From NCBI RefSeq assembly GCF_002879865.1, contig NZ_PNXY01000005.1, positions 62,001-126,000 of the forward strand: a stretch of DNA of 64,000 bases, in the 5' to 3' direction. The stretch comes from Paraburkholderia rhynchosiae (lineage in GTDB: Bacteria > Pseudomonadota > Gammaproteobacteria > Burkholderiales > Burkholderiaceae). The notes under the pieces are model-generated. The model had not been told where the DNA came from. It did not search any database and saw only the letters and a list, made by a program, of their open reading frames with translations. The first letter of the stretch is position 1; each line of letters begins with the position of its first letter. Made by a program: the position numbers and the translations under genes. Of this stretch, positions 36,516 through 46,253 are shown in pieces.

Positions 36516-36929
36516 TCACGAAAGGTGGCGAGCGAGCGCCCAACGGTAGCCGTCCAGGTCCTCGACCTGCGCGAAGCGGTCGCCCCAGAACTGGTCCTGC
36601 GGCTCGCTCAACGATTTGGCGCCGGCGGCGAGGGCCCGGGCGTAAACCGTGTCGACATCGTCGACGTAGACATAGAATGATTGCGGCGCAATCGCGCCCG
36701 CGCTGCGAGGTGTTTTCGCGGTCGAGCCGAATGCCCCTTCCGACGCGAACATCACGATCAACTGGCCCTGGTAGGTCATCTCCACATGCATGACGACGCC
36801 GTCGTCCTGCACGCTGTCCCGCAGCTCGAACCCGAACGCCGCGGTGTAAAACGCGGTCGTGGCACGCGCGTCGCGTACCGTCAGATAGGGGGTCAACCAG
36901 GGCACACCGGCTGGGCGGGAGGCGGTCAT
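36516..36929 (-). CDS. VOC-superfamily (glyoxalase/bleomycin-resistance fold) protein
   Basis: 137-residue single-domain VOC protein. The start ATG 36929 has GGAGA five bases upstream. Family features are PYLTVRDARATTAFYTAAFG and the paired half SFYVYVDDVDTVYARALAAG, and a FWGDRFAQVEDLDGYRW end. These are the paired beta-alpha-beta modules seen in PhnB/YycE-type proteins. Metal ligands would be in HVEMTY and the C-terminal Glu, but the reaction is unknown. The stop is 4 bases from the rsmE start. Confidence 0.85.
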   Translation of the reverse strand: MTASRPAGVPWLTPYLTVRDARATTAFYTAAFGFELRDSVQDDGVVMHVEMTYQGQLIVMFASEGAFGSTAKTPRSAGAIAPQSFYVYVDDVDTVYARALAAGAKSLSEPQDQFWGDRFAQVEDLDGYRWALARHLS

Positions 36930-37044
36930 GGGGTTCTCCAGATCGATGGGTTGGTGCACGCGTGCCCGGAAGGCAGCAGCGAGCCGCTTATCGAGACAGT
37001 TAGATATCGCGCGCTCCGGCCAAGCCGTGCATTTTGCCCGCGCT

Positions 37045-38031
37045 TTAGCTTGACGGCTTTAAGAATTGACCTAGTTTACCGTGCACTGACGGCGATACCG
37101 AAAAGAGGCCGGCGTGCGCGGTTGCGCCGTAATGCCTTAGTGCGACGATTCCACGCGAGGCGAGGCGTTCCGCCAGCGCATCGGCCGGCAATGCTGCGGG
37201 GTCGAGCGTGTCGCTGGCCGTCGCCATCATCCACAACGAGCCGTATAGCGGGACGAACGTGCTCATGGTGCGCACGACGGCGAACGCGCTGCGCAAATCG
37301 TCGAGCAGGCGGGCGATGCGCTCGGCGTGGAAATACGGCGAGCCAAGATGGACAGACAACACGGCATTCGGGCTCATCACCCGCTTGAGCTGGCCATAGA
37401 AGGCCGTCGTGTATAAGCCGGCGGCTGGCGAGTCGGGCGGCGTCAGGTCGAACACGATCAGATCGAAACGCGCGAACGGTGGTGACGGTGCAAACGGTGC
37501 AGCAGCGGCAGCGGCCACGTAATGCGCGGCGTCGCCGATTACCAGCTCGACGCGCGGATCGTCCAGGGCGCCGCCGTGCACTTCAGGCATGTGCTCGCGC
37601 GTCAGGCGAACCACTTGCGCGTCAAGCTCGGCGACCGCGATTCTTTCGATGCCCGGGTGAGCGAGCAGTTGTCGTGCGGCGCCGCCATCGCCGCCGCCCA
37701 GCACCAGCGCGGCTTTCGGCGACGGATGCGCGAGCGCTGCCGGATGCACCATGCACTCGTGATAGATGAATTCGTCGCCGGCGGAAGTCATCGGACGGCC
37801 GTCCAGCGTGAAGAGTCGGCCGAGCTGACGCGTGTCCCACACCTCGATGCGCTGATACGGCGAATCGACGCGCTCAATGAGCGACGCGTGCGGAAATCCG
37901 TAGACGGCATCGGGACTTGGATGGAACAGCAAAGTTGCGCTCAAGGTGGCTTGCCCAGTGTGAACGGGTCGGTTTCCGTTGCCTGATTGTAAAGGCGGCG
38001 GGCGGGGCGGTCCCGCGCGCGCCGCCGGCAT
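37045..38031 (-). CDS. Spermidine-synthase-like methyltransferase-fold protein
   Basis: Rossmann-fold protein of the polyamine aminopropyltransferase family. The core has VYGFPHASLIERVDSPYQR, FTLDGRPMTSAGDEFIYHE, the glycine loop ALVLGGGDGGAARQLL, and IVFDLTPPDSPAAGLYTT, which contains the Asp in the position used for catalysis. True spermidine synthases are about 280 residues. ATG 38031 gives 328, but the first 29 residues are Pro/Arg/Gly-rich and unlike the family, so TTG at 37944 may be the real start. Whether it makes spermidine or another polyamine is not decided. Confidence 0.8.
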   Translation of the reverse strand: MPAARAGPPRPPPLQSGNGNRPVHTGQATLSATLLFHPSPDAVYGFPHASLIERVDSPYQRIEVWDTRQLGRLFTLDGRPMTSAGDEFIYHECMVHPAALAHPSPKAALVLGGGDGGAARQLLAHPGIERIAVAELDAQVVRLTREHMPEVHGGALDDPRVELVIGDAAHYVAAAAAAPFAPSPPFARFDLIVFDLTPPDSPAAGLYTTAFYGQLKRVMSPNAVLSVHLGSPYFHAERIARLLDDLRSAFAVVRTMSTFVPLYGSLWMMATASDTLDPAALPADALAERLASRGIVALRHYGATAHAGLFSVSPSVHGKLGQFLKPSS

Positions 38032-38255
38032 AGAACGAATCCGCCTGCCCAGGAAGTCATCGAGCCGCGCCGCCAGGCGGCTTTGCGCACAGGGCGCCGG
38101 ACAACGTTCTGTTAGAATGTCACGCTTTCAGCCTTGTCCGTTTGCTCTGCCCGTTTCGCGTCTTCCGGCGCCGCACCGTGCGCCGAAGCGGACTGGCCGC
38201 CGAGCTCCCGGGCCTCAAGCGCGCACCGCTTTTTGACTCTGTCTCCGGACTCGAC

Positions 38256-40277
38256 ATGACGACCCCGTCTCCCGCACCCACTTCCTTGATGGCCAACGCA
38301 ATCCGCGCGTTGTCCATGGACGCCGTTCAACAAGCGAATTCCGGCCACCCCGGCATGCCGATGGGCATGGCTGAAATCGGCGTCGCATTATGGTCGCGGC
38401 ATCTGCGTCACAATCCGAAGAACCCGCAATGGGCCGATCGCGACCGTTTCGTCCTGTCGAACGGCCACGGTTCCATGCTGCTGTATTCGCTGCTGCACCT
38501 GACCGGCTACGACCTGCCGATCAGCGAGTTGAAGAACTTCCGCCAGATGCATTCCAAGACGCCGGGCCACCCGGAATACGGCATCACGCCGGGCGTCGAA
38601 ACGACCACCGGCCCGCTCGGCCAGGGTCTGGCGAATGCGGTCGGCATGGCGCTCGCCGAGTCGCTGCTAGCCACCGAATTCAACAAGCCTGACGCGAAGA
38701 TCGTCGACCATCACACGTATGTGTTCGTCGGCGACGGCTGCCTGATGGAAGGCATTTCGCACGAAGCCTGTTCGCTCGCCGGCGTGCTGAAGCTGAACAA
38801 GCTGATCGCGTTCTACGACGACAACGGCATCTCGATCGACGGCGAAGTGGTGCACTGGTTCCACGACGACACGCCGAAGCGCTTCGAAGCGTACGGCTGG
38901 AACGTGATTCCGAACGTGGTCGGGCACGACGTGGACGCCGTGGATGCCGCGATCAAGCGAGCCAAGCAATCGGACAAGCCCACGCTGATCTGCTGCAAGA
39001 CCGTGATCGGCGAAGGCTCGCCGAACAAGGCCGGCAGCCACGATTCGCATGGCGCGCCGCTCGGCGACAAGGAAATTGCGGCTACGCGCGCGGCCATCGG
39101 CTGGAAGTGGGAGCCGTTCGTGATTCCGCAGGAAGTGTACGCGGCGTGGGACGCGAAGGAGGCCGGCGCGCGCCTCGAATCCGACTGGGACAAGGCGTTC
39201 GCCGCGTACGCGGCGAAATATCAGCAAGAAGCAGCTGAATTCACACGCCGTAACGGGAAGCAATTGCCGGCGGACTGGAAGGAAAAGGCGAAGGCGATCA
39301 TCGCCGGTGCGAACGAGCGCGCGGAAACCGTCGCGACGCGCAAGGCATCGCAGCAGGCCATCGAAGGTTTGTCGGCCGTTCTGCCGGAACTGCTCGGCGG
39401 CTCCGCCGATCTGACGGGTTCGAACCTGACCAACTGGAAGGCCGCAAAGCCGGTGCGCGTGAATGAGGACGGCCGCGCGGCCGGCAACTACGTGAACTAC
39501 GGCGTGCGGGAATTCGGCATGAGCGCCGCGATCAACGGCGTCGCGCTGCATGGCGGTTTCAAGGCTTTCGGCGGCACGTTCCTGACCTTCTCCGACTACA
39601 GCCGCAACGCGCTGCGCGTCGCCGCGCTGATGAAGGCGCCGTCCATTTTCGTGTTCACGCACGACTCGATCGGTCTGGGCGAAGACGGCCCGACTCATCA
39701 GTCGATCGAACACGTGGCCAGCCTGCGCCTGATTCCGCATCTGCATGTGTGGCGTCCCGCGGATACCGTCGAAACCGCGGTGGCCTGGACTCACGCGGTG
39801 GAACATCACGGTCCGTCGTGCCTGATCTTTAGCCGTCAGAACCTGCCGTTCTCGGAACGTACGGACGCGCAGATCGCCAACATCGAGAAGGGCGGTTATG
39901 TGCTGCGCGACTGGAATGACGAAATCGTCGCACGCAAGGTCATCCTGATCGCCACGGGTTCGGAAATCGAACTGGCGTTGAAGGCGGTCGAGCCGCTGGC
40001 GCGTGAGGGCATCGCGGCCCGCGTGGTGTCCATGCCGTCCACTACGGTGTTCGACAGGCAGGACGCCGAGTACCGCGAACGCGTGCTGCCGCAAGGTGTG
40101 CGCCGCGTCGCGATCGAAGCGGGCGTGACCGATTTCTGGCGCAAGTACGTGGGTCTGGAAGGCGGCGTAGTCGGTATCGACACGTTCGGCGAATCAGCCC
40201 CCGCCGGCGTTCTGTTCAAGCATTTCGGCTTCACCGTCGAGCATGTTGTAGAGACGGCTAAAGCCGCACTCGGCTGA
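38256..40277 (+). CDS. tkt: Transketolase
   Basis: Thiamine-diphosphate enzyme of the pentose phosphate and Calvin pathways, transferring two-carbon units. 673 residues from ATG 38256 ([20 protein letters not shown]). [13 protein letters not shown] has the conserved active-site His. The ThDP/Mg motif is VGDGCLMEG with the distal Asp-Asn in FYDDNGIS. The pyrimidine-binding half has [15 protein letters not shown]. gapA follows 108 bases later, a coupled carbohydrate-metabolism layout. Confidence 0.97.
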   Translation: MTTPSPAPTSLMANAIRALSMDAVQQANSGHPGMPMGMAEIGVALWSRHLRHNPKNPQWADRDRFVLSNGHGSMLLYSLLHLTGYDLPISELKNFRQMHSKTPGHPEYGITPGVETTTGPLGQGLANAVGMALAESLLATEFNKPDAKIVDHHTYVFVGDGCLMEGISHEACSLAGVLKLNKLIAFYDDNGISIDGEVVHWFHDDTPKRFEAYGWNVIPNVVGHDVDAVDAAIKRAKQSDKPTLICCKTVIGEGSPNKAGSHDSHGAPLGDKEIAATRAAIGWKWEPFVIPQEVYAAWDAKEAGARLESDWDKAFAAYAAKYQQEAAEFTRRNGKQLPADWKEKAKAIIAGANERAETVATRKASQQAIEGLSAVLPELLGGSADLTGSNLTNWKAAKPVRVNEDGRAAGNYVNYGVREFGMSAAINGVALHGGFKAFGGTFLTFSDYSRNALRVAALMKAPSIFVFTHDSIGLGEDGPTHQSIEHVASLRLIPHLHVWRPADTVETAVAWTHAVEHHGPSCLIFSRQNLPFSERTDAQIANIEKGGYVLRDWNDEIVARKVILIATGSEIELALKAVEPLAREGIAARVVSMPSTTVFDRQDAEYRERVLPQGVRRVAIEAGVTDFWRKYVGLEGGVVGIDTFGESAPAGVLFKHFGFTVEHVVETAKAALG

Positions 40278-40385
40278 TCAACGGCCAAGCGTTGCCCCGC
40301 GCGTGCAAGCACGAACATGAACGCGCGGCAACGCGGCTGGTCAGACGAACATCGACGTATTTTTTCAGCCATCAGGAGATAGACC

Positions 40386-41396
40386 ATGACGATTCGCGTT
40401 GCAATCAACGGCTACGGCCGGATCGGCCGCAACACGCTGCGCGCCTTCTATGAAAACGGCAAGAAGCACGATATCGAAATCGTCGCCATCAACGACCTCG
40501 GTGATGCCAGGACCAACGCTCACCTCACGCAATACGACACCGCGCACGGCAAGTTCCCAGGCGAAGTATCGGTGGACGGCGACTACCTGGTCGTAAACGG
40601 CGACAAGATCCGCGTGCTGGCCAACCGGAACCCGGCTGAACTGCCGTGGGGCGAACTGAACGTCGACGTCGTGATGGAATGCACGGGCTTTTTCACGACC
40701 AAGGAAAAGGCTAGCGCGCACATCAAGGGCGGCGCAAAGAAGGTCATCATTTCCGCGCCGGGCGGCAAGGACGTCGACGCAACGATCGTCTACGGCGTGA
40801 ATCACAACGTGCTGAAAGCATCGGATACGGTGATCTCGAACGCATCGTGCACGACGAACTGCCTGGCTCCGCTCGTCAAGCCGCTGAACGACAAGATCGG
40901 CCTCGTGAACGGCCTGATGACGACGATCCACGCTTACACGAACGACCAGGTTCTGACGGACGTGTATCACGAAGATCTGCGCCGCGCGCGCTCGGCCACG
41001 CACAGCCAGATCCCGACCAAGACCGGCGCTGCATCGGCTGTCGGTCTGGTGCTGCCGGAACTGAACGGCAAGCTGGACGGCTACGCGATCCGCGTCCCGA
41101 CGATCAATGTGTCGGTGGTCGATCTGTCGTTTATCGCCGCGCGCGACACGACGGTCGAAGAAGTCAACGCGATCATGAAGGAAGCGTCGCAAGGCGCGCT
41201 GAAGGGCATCCTCGGGTATAACGACGCACCGCTGGTATCGGTCGACTTCAACCACAACCCGGCTTCGTCGACGTTCGACGCAACGCTGACCAAGGTGTCG
41301 GGCCGTCTGGTGAAGGTGTCGAGCTGGTACGACAACGAGTGGGGCTTCTCGAACCGCATGCTGGACACGGCTGTGGCGCTCGCCAACGCGAAGTAG
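40386..41396 (+). CDS. gap: Glyceraldehyde-3-phosphate dehydrogenase
   Basis: Oxidative phosphorylation of glyceraldehyde 3-phosphate to 1,3-bisphosphoglycerate in glycolysis. 336 residues, tetrameric family. The nucleotide loop is [14 protein letters not shown]; the Asp in AINDLGD favours NAD. The catalytic Cys155 is in [12 protein letters not shown], with the active-site His in [23 protein letters not shown] marks the C-terminus. AGGAG lies just before the ATG, and the terminator is at 41471-41493. Confidence 0.97.
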   Translation: MTIRVAINGYGRIGRNTLRAFYENGKKHDIEIVAINDLGDARTNAHLTQYDTAHGKFPGEVSVDGDYLVVNGDKIRVLANRNPAELPWGELNVDVVMECTGFFTTKEKASAHIKGGAKKVIISAPGGKDVDATIVYGVNHNVLKASDTVISNASCTTNCLAPLVKPLNDKIGLVNGLMTTIHAYTNDQVLTDVYHEDLRRARSATHSQIPTKTGAASAVGLVLPELNGKLDGYAIRVPTINVSVVDLSFIAARDTTVEEVNAIMKEASQGALKGILGYNDAPLVSVDFNHNPASSTFDATLTKVSGRLVKVSSWYDNEWGFSNRMLDTAVALANAK

Positions 41397-41470
41397 GCTG
41401 CCGGTTCCGCGTCTCCTGCCGCTGGCGTTCCAACGCCGGCGGTTCAGTTTGACGCAGTTCGGCAAGGAAG

Positions 41471-41493
41471 CCGCTCCTCGGAGCGGGTTTTTT
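41471..41493 (+). terminator. Rho-independent terminator after gap
   Basis: CCGCTC/GAGCGG stem (41471-41476 with 41481-41486), loop CTCG, then G and six T (41488-41493). The T-run runs into the stop codon of the convergent GntR gene. Confidence 0.8.
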
Positions 41494-42187
41494 ACGCCTG
41501 CGGCGTCGGGAAATAGACGCCGGCGCGCTGTGCGGCGTTCGAGATATGGGTTTCAATGGCCTTGCCCGCTGCGGCGGAATCGCGTGCCTTGAGCGCATCC
41601 AGAATCGCGCGATGCTCGCTGTAGGTCGATAACACCAACTCGCGCCGATAAAACGGCATGCGCTGGCTTTCCTTCATGATGTCCGCGCTGCTGCTCAAAA
41701 TCGACTCGATTGCGGCATTGCCCGCAATGCTCACGATCCGCATGTGGAAGTCGTAGTCGAGGCGCGCGGCTTCGTCGAGTTCGTCGCATGCAAGCGCCGT
41801 CTGCATGGCCGTAATGTTTTCCTCGAGCCATGCGAGGTCGGAATCGCTGACGGCAAGCGCCGCCATGCGCGCGATAAAGCCCTCCAACGCGAAGCGCATC
41901 TGGTACGTGTCCGGAAGCGATGACTGCGCGGCAAAGCGCCAGGACTGGGCCGCCGACACCTGCGCGCGTTCCACGTAGACGCCCTTGCCGGGCCTGATGA
42001 CCAGCAGACCGAGCGCTTCGAGCGTGGACAGCGCCTCACGCAGCGACGCGCGGCTGATGGCAAGTTCTTCCGAAAGCTGGCGTTGCGCCGGCAGCAGACT
42101 GCCCACCGGATAAGCGCCCGCTTCGATCCGTTCGCGGATGGTCGCGATGGCGGCATCGGTTACGGTGTGCGGGGCATTTTTCATCAA
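41492..42187 (-). CDS. GntR-family regulator, FadR subfamily (FCD domain)
   Basis: 231-residue regulator divergent from the dctA-type transporter. The N-terminal winged helix (about residues 8-75) has LPAQRQLSEELAISRASLRE, ALSTLEALGLLVIRPGKG. The C-terminal FCD helical bundle binds a carboxylate ligand and metal through acidic and His residues, as in LDYDFHMRIVSIAGN. Two GGTC-N-GACC palindromes in the divergent intergenic region (42205-42213 and 42364-42378) match the usual operator shape. The regulator probably controls itself and the transporter. Confidence 0.9.
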   Translation of the reverse strand: MMKNAPHTVTDAAIATIRERIEAGAYPVGSLLPAQRQLSEELAISRASLREALSTLEALGLLVIRPGKGVYVERAQVSAAQSWRFAAQSSLPDTYQMRFALEGFIARMAALAVSDSDLAWLEENITAMQTALACDELDEAARLDYDFHMRIVSIAGNAAIESILSSSADIMKESQRMPFYRRELVLSTYSEHRAILDALKARDSAAAGKAIETHISNAAQRAGVYFPTPQA

Positions 42188-42204
42188 AGCTCACATGAAA
42201 GCGC

Positions 42205-42213
42205 GGTCTGACC
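42205..42213. promoter_or_regulatory. Candidate GntR/FCD operator, regulator-proximal
   Basis: GGTCTGACC, a perfect 4-1-4 palindrome 18 bases upstream of the GntR gene ATG, within the sequence GCGGTCTGACCAGC. The placement fits autoregulation. Confidence 0.5.
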
Positions 42214-42363
42214 AGCATTGTAGTACGCGGTCTGTACACCCGTGCGGTTGCTGAAGCCCCGTCGATCGCCAATGGCGTGGTGCTCGCAGAAACGGGCGGG
42301 TAAACACCGTTTTATAACTCCTTGACGCCAGTATATCGGCTTCCTACTATTCGCCATAACAGT

Positions 42364-42378
42364 ACTGGTCCGACCAGT
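42364..42378. promoter_or_regulatory. Candidate GntR/FCD operator, transporter-proximal
   Basis: ACTGGTCCGACCAGT, a perfect 7-1-7 palindrome about 35 bases before the transporter start. Its core TGGTC-N-GACCA is the FadR-subfamily operator pattern. It would overlap the transporter promoter or transcript start. Confidence 0.6.
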
Positions 42379-42412
42379 CTGAACAGATGTGAATCGAAAC
42401 CAGGAGGAAGCC

Positions 42413-43741
42413 GTGCTGAAATTTCTCAACTCGCTGTTTGGCCGGGTCGTCATAGCGCTGGTGGTTGGCGTCGTGATCGGCGCGATCTACCCGCATTTCG
42501 CCCAATCGCTGCGTCCGCTCGGCGACGGCTTTCTCAAGCTCATCAAGATGGTGATCGGCCCGATTGTCTTTTGCGTCGTGGTCAGCGGCATGGCGCACGC
42601 GGGCGATCTGCGCAAGGTCGGCCGCGTGGGGCTCAAGGCGGTGGTCTACTTCGAGGTCATGACGACGATTGCGCTCTTGATCGGCGCGGTGCTCGCCTAT
42701 GTAACGCGGCCCGGAGTCGGCATGAACATCGACCTGCATTCGCTCGATCCGGCATCCCTGTCGACCTACACGGAACACGCAAAGAGCCTGAAGGACACCG
42801 CGGGCTTTCTGCTGAAGATCATTCCGGACACAGCGATCAACGCGTTTGCGACCGGCGATATCCTGCAAATTCTGGTGTTTTCGGTGCTGTTCGGCTCGGC
42901 GTTGTCGTTGCTCGGCAACAAGGCGCAGCGCGTGAGCGGCATGATCGACGAACTCGCGCAAGTGTTCTTCCGCGTGATGGGCTTCATCATCAAGCTCGCG
43001 CCGCTCGGCGTGCTCGGCGCGATCGCGTTCACCACCGGTACCTACGGCGTCGAATCGCTCAAGCAGCTCGGCATGCTGGTGCTGGTGTTCTACGCGAGCT
43101 GCATTGTGTTCGTGGTCGTTGTGCTGGGCGTCGTCATGCGGCTCGCCGGTTTCAGCATCTTCAAGCTGATTCGCTATCTTCGCGAAGAGCTGTCCATCGT
43201 GCTCGGCACCGCTTCTTCCGATGCCGTGCTGCCGCAAGTCATGCGCAAGCTCGAATGGATGGGCGTGAAGGATTCGACGGTCGGTCTGGTGATTCCCACG
43301 GGCTACTCGTTCAATCTGGACGGCTTTTCAATCTACCTCACGCTCGCTGTGATTTTCATCGCCCAGGCGACCAATACGCCGCTGTCCACGCACGATCTGA
43401 TCGTGGTCGTGCTGGTGTCGCTGGTGACGTCGAAGGGCGCGCACGGCATTCCCGGCTCCGCAATCGTGATTCTGGCCGCGACGTTGTCCGCGATTCCGGC
43501 GATTCCCGTCCTCGGCCTCGTGCTGATTCTTCCCGTCGACTGGTTTGTCGGCATTGCGCGCGCGCTGACGAATCTGATCGGCAACTGCGTGGCGACGGTG
43601 GTCGTCGCCGTGTGGGAAAACGATATCGACCGGGCGCGCGCGCATCGCGTGCTGAACCGCGACGCCGATGTGCGCTTTGTCGCCGCCGGCGACGACGCGG
43701 GCGCTGAACCCGTGAGCGGAAAAGGCGCACCGGCGATTTGA
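42413..43741 (+). CDS. DctA-type dicarboxylate/amino acid:cation symporter
   Basis: 442-residue secondary transporter of the DAACS family, importing C4-dicarboxylates or similar acids with protons or sodium. The start GTG 42413 has GGAGG five bases upstream; a GTG at 42389 has none. About eight to nine membrane helices are seen. Substrate-site signatures are TASSDAVLPQVM, IPTGYSFNLDGFSIYLTLAVIFIAQ (read in parts) and ATLSAIPAIP. It resembles DctA, but the neighbouring allantoate-degradation genes and GntR regulator leave the natural substrate open. Confidence 0.88.
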   Translation: MLKFLNSLFGRVVIALVVGVVIGAIYPHFAQSLRPLGDGFLKLIKMVIGPIVFCVVVSGMAHAGDLRKVGRVGLKAVVYFEVMTTIALLIGAVLAYVTRPGVGMNIDLHSLDPASLSTYTEHAKSLKDTAGFLLKIIPDTAINAFATGDILQILVFSVLFGSALSLLGNKAQRVSGMIDELAQVFFRVMGFIIKLAPLGVLGAIAFTTGTYGVESLKQLGMLVLVFYASCIVFVVVVLGVVMRLAGFSIFKLIRYLREELSIVLGTASSDAVLPQVMRKLEWMGVKDSTVGLVIPTGYSFNLDGFSIYLTLAVIFIAQATNTPLSTHDLIVVVLVSLVTSKGAHGIPGSAIVILAATLSAIPAIPVLGLVLILPVDWFVGIARALTNLIGNCVATVVVAVWENDIDRARAHRVLNRDADVRFVAAGDDAGAEPVSGKGAPAI

Positions 43742-43949
43742 AAACGGTGCGGGCGTGCAGTGGCAGCTTGCAGGGCGTCGTCTATCCGGCGCTGTCTGAC
43801 TTCCTATCGCCTGTGTCGAAGGCTCGCCTTTCACGCCGAGCCTTTACAGCATCCGCCCTTTGATTCCGCGCGCCAACGCAGCGCGCTTCCTGCGCCGACT
43901 GTTATGAACCGCCGACGCATCTTCAACCTTTCGTCGCCTGACTGAGACT

Positions 43950-44960
43950 ATGGCCAATCCGATCCTCGACCCGAACGCTCCCGCATTCACCCGTCGCTAC
44001 ATGAACCTCGCCGACCCGCGGCTAGGAGCAAAAGCGCTGCACGCCAGCGACGAATTCTTCGCGCCGAAAGAGCGCATGCTCGACCCGCAGCCGGCGGTGT
44101 TCATCCCCGGCAAGTACGACGATCACGGCAAGTGGATGGACGGCTGGGAAACGCGCCGCAAGCGCACTAGCGGCCACGATTACTGTGTGATCCGCCTCGC
44201 GCGGCCGGGCGTCGTGTACGGCGTCGATCTCGATACGAGCCACTTCACGGGCAACTTCCCGCCGGCGGCGTCGATCGACGCCTGTCACGTGGACGGCGAC
44301 GTGCCGCCCGACAACGCCGACTGGCAAACGCTTGTCCCCGCGACGACGCTCCAGGGCAACCAGCACCATTACGTCGAAGTGAACGACGCGCGCGCCGTCA
44401 CGCATCTGCGCGTGAATCTGTATCCGGACGGTGGCCTCGCGCGCCTGCGCGTGTACGGGCAGCCGAAGCGCGACTGGGAGCGCGTGGAGCGCGGCACGCT
44501 GACTGATCTTGCGGCCATCGAGAACGGCGCGTATCTGGTCGCGGCCAACAACCAGCATTTCGGGCCAGCTTCGCAGATGCTGATGCCGGGTCGCGGCGTC
44601 AACATGGGCGATGGCTGGGAGACGCGGCGCCGTCGCGAGCCGGGCAACGACTGGGCAATCGTTGCGCTGGCCCGGCCGGGCGTAATCCGCAAAATCGAAG
44701 TGGATACCGCGCACTTCAAGGGCAATTTCCCCGACCGCTGTTCGCTGCAGGCCGCAACGGTGACGGGCGGAACCGACGATTCCCTCGTGACGCAAGCGAT
44801 GTTCTGGCCCGTGCTTCTCGACGAGCAGAAGCTGCAAATGGATCACGTCCACACGTTCGCGGACGGCCTTGCGTCGCTGGGCCCGGTCACGCATGTGCGT
44901 TTCAATATCTTTCCCGATGGCGGCGTATCGCGGCTGCGTCCGTGGGGCGAGCTCGCATAA
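43950..44960 (+). CDS. alc: Allantoicase
   Basis: Hydrolyses allantoate to ureidoglycolate and urea in purine degradation. 336 residues made of two homologous halves. [11 protein letters not shown] with the [10 protein letters not shown] end marks the first half, and the second repeats [16 protein letters not shown] and [31 protein letters not shown] and [18 protein letters not shown] are the matching segment ends. It follows the transporter gene after 208 bases, and ureidoglycolate lyase follows directly. Confidence 0.95.
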   Translation: MANPILDPNAPAFTRRYMNLADPRLGAKALHASDEFFAPKERMLDPQPAVFIPGKYDDHGKWMDGWETRRKRTSGHDYCVIRLARPGVVYGVDLDTSHFTGNFPPAASIDACHVDGDVPPDNADWQTLVPATTLQGNQHHYVEVNDARAVTHLRVNLYPDGGLARLRVYGQPKRDWERVERGTLTDLAAIENGAYLVAANNQHFGPASQMLMPGRGVNMGDGWETRRRREPGNDWAIVALARPGVIRKIEVDTAHFKGNFPDRCSLQAATVTGGTDDSLVTQAMFWPVLLDEQKLQMDHVHTFADGLASLGPVTHVRFNIFPDGGVSRLRPWGELA

Positions 44961-44973
44961 CGGAGTGTCACGT

Positions 44974-45486
44974 ATGAAGACATTGCAAGTGGAGCGTCTG
45001 ACGCGCGAGGCGTTCGCGCCGTTCGGCGACGTGATCGACCTCGAAGGCGCACGGCATTTCGCCATCAACGGCGGCACGACCGAGCGCTATCACGACCTCG
45101 CGCGAGTGGACGTGACCGAGCAGGGCGGCCGTCCGCTCATTAACGTGTTCCGGGCTCAACCACATGCGCTCCCGGTCGAAATCACGATGATGGAACGGCA
45201 TCCGCTCGGCAGCCAGGCTTTCATTCCCTTAACGCGGTGCCGTTATCTGATCGTTGTCGCACCGGCTGGCGAGTTCTATTCCTCGCAGATGCGCGGCTTC
45301 TGGACCGACACCTGGCAGGGCGTCAACTACGCGAAAGGCGTCTGGCATCATCCGCTGCTTGCGCTTGATCGGGTCAGCGATTTTCTCGTCGTCGATCGCG
45401 GTGGCGAGCAGCCGAATTGCGACGAACGATCGTTGGCCGAGCCGTGGCGGCTCGCGTTCGCGGAGAGCGCGGAGACGCTGGAGTAA
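44974..45486 (+). CDS. allA: Ureidoglycolate lyase
   Basis: Cleaves ureidoglycolate to glyoxylate and urea, the step after allantoicase. 170 residues from ATG 44974 ([20 protein letters not shown]). Family motifs are [33 protein letters not shown] and [11 protein letters not shown]. It begins 13 bases after the allantoicase stop. Together they convert allantoate to glyoxylate and two urea. Its transcript ends at the hairpin 45577-45614. Confidence 0.95.
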   Translation: MKTLQVERLTREAFAPFGDVIDLEGARHFAINGGTTERYHDLARVDVTEQGGRPLINVFRAQPHALPVEITMMERHPLGSQAFIPLTRCRYLIVVAPAGEFYSSQMRGFWTDTWQGVNYAKGVWHHPLLALDRVSDFLVVDRGGEQPNCDERSLAEPWRLAFAESAETLE

Positions 45487-45576
45487 GTGAGTGAAATGAC
45501 AGCGCGGAATGACAGCGTGAAATAAGCGGATGGAATAAGCGCGGCGCAATCGCATCGCGCCAATGCGTCCGACAAA

Positions 45577-45614
45577 AAAATGGCCCAGCCGAATCAAACC
45601 GGCCGGGCCATTTT
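45577..45614. terminator. Bidirectional terminator between allA and fur
   Basis: AAAATGGCCC (45577-45586) pairs with GGGCCATTTT (45605-45614). A-run and T-run flank the stem, so it can act on both convergent transcripts. Confidence 0.75.
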
Positions 45615-45666
45615 GCTGCTCATTGCTAACCGTTCGACCGCGCCCCCGGACACGGCCGACACCGCG

Positions 45667-46095
45667 TCAATGCTTGCGATGCGGGCAGTTTTCCTTGGTG
45701 CAGGCACCGTACAGCGCCAGCGCGTGTTCCTGCAGCTTGAAGCCACGTTCCTTCGCAATGGACTGCTGACGACTCTCGATTTCGGAGTCGAAAAACTCTT
45801 CGACGAGACCGCAGTCGAGGCACACCAGGTGGTCGTGATGCGACCCTTCGTTCAGTTCGAACACCGCCTTGCCCGATTCGAAATTGCTGCGCGACAGCAG
45901 GCCGGCCTGCTCGAATTGCGTCAGCACGCGATAGACGGTTGCAAGGCCGATATCGAGTTCCTCGTGCAGGAGGTTGCGGTACACGTCTTCGGCCGTCAGG
46001 TGACGCACCGGGCTGTGCTGAAAAATCTCAAGGATTTTGAGGCGCGGAAGGGTCGCCTTGAGCCCGATATTCTTGAGATCGGTTGGATTGGTCAT
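45667..46095 (-). CDS. fur: Ferric uptake regulator
   Basis: Iron-responsive repressor of siderophore and iron-uptake genes. 142 residues. The N-terminal winged helix has [15 protein letters not shown] and [11 protein letters not shown]; the C-terminal dimerisation and metal domain has [19 protein letters not shown] with His and Cys ligands. The C-terminal CTKENC is a second Cys pair. It is divergent from bamE with about 160 bases between starts, a conserved betaproteobacterial arrangement. Confidence 0.97.
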   Translation of the reverse strand: MTNPTDLKNIGLKATLPRLKILEIFQHSPVRHLTAEDVYRNLLHEELDIGLATVYRVLTQFEQAGLLSRSNFESGKAVFELNEGSHHDHLVCLDCGLVEEFFDSEIESRQQSIAKERGFKLQEHALALYGACTKENCPHRKH

Positions 46096-46253
46096 GACAA
46101 GGGATCCCTAGAGTACAATGCTGGGCTCTCATAGTAATGTGTTTTTGCCGTTCTGGTCATCTTCGATGGAATGAAACTCGCGCGGCTCGTCAGCGGGCCC
46201 GCACGGTGAGTGAAATGATTTCAAAATCTCAACTGATCTACCGGGGGAGCCGC

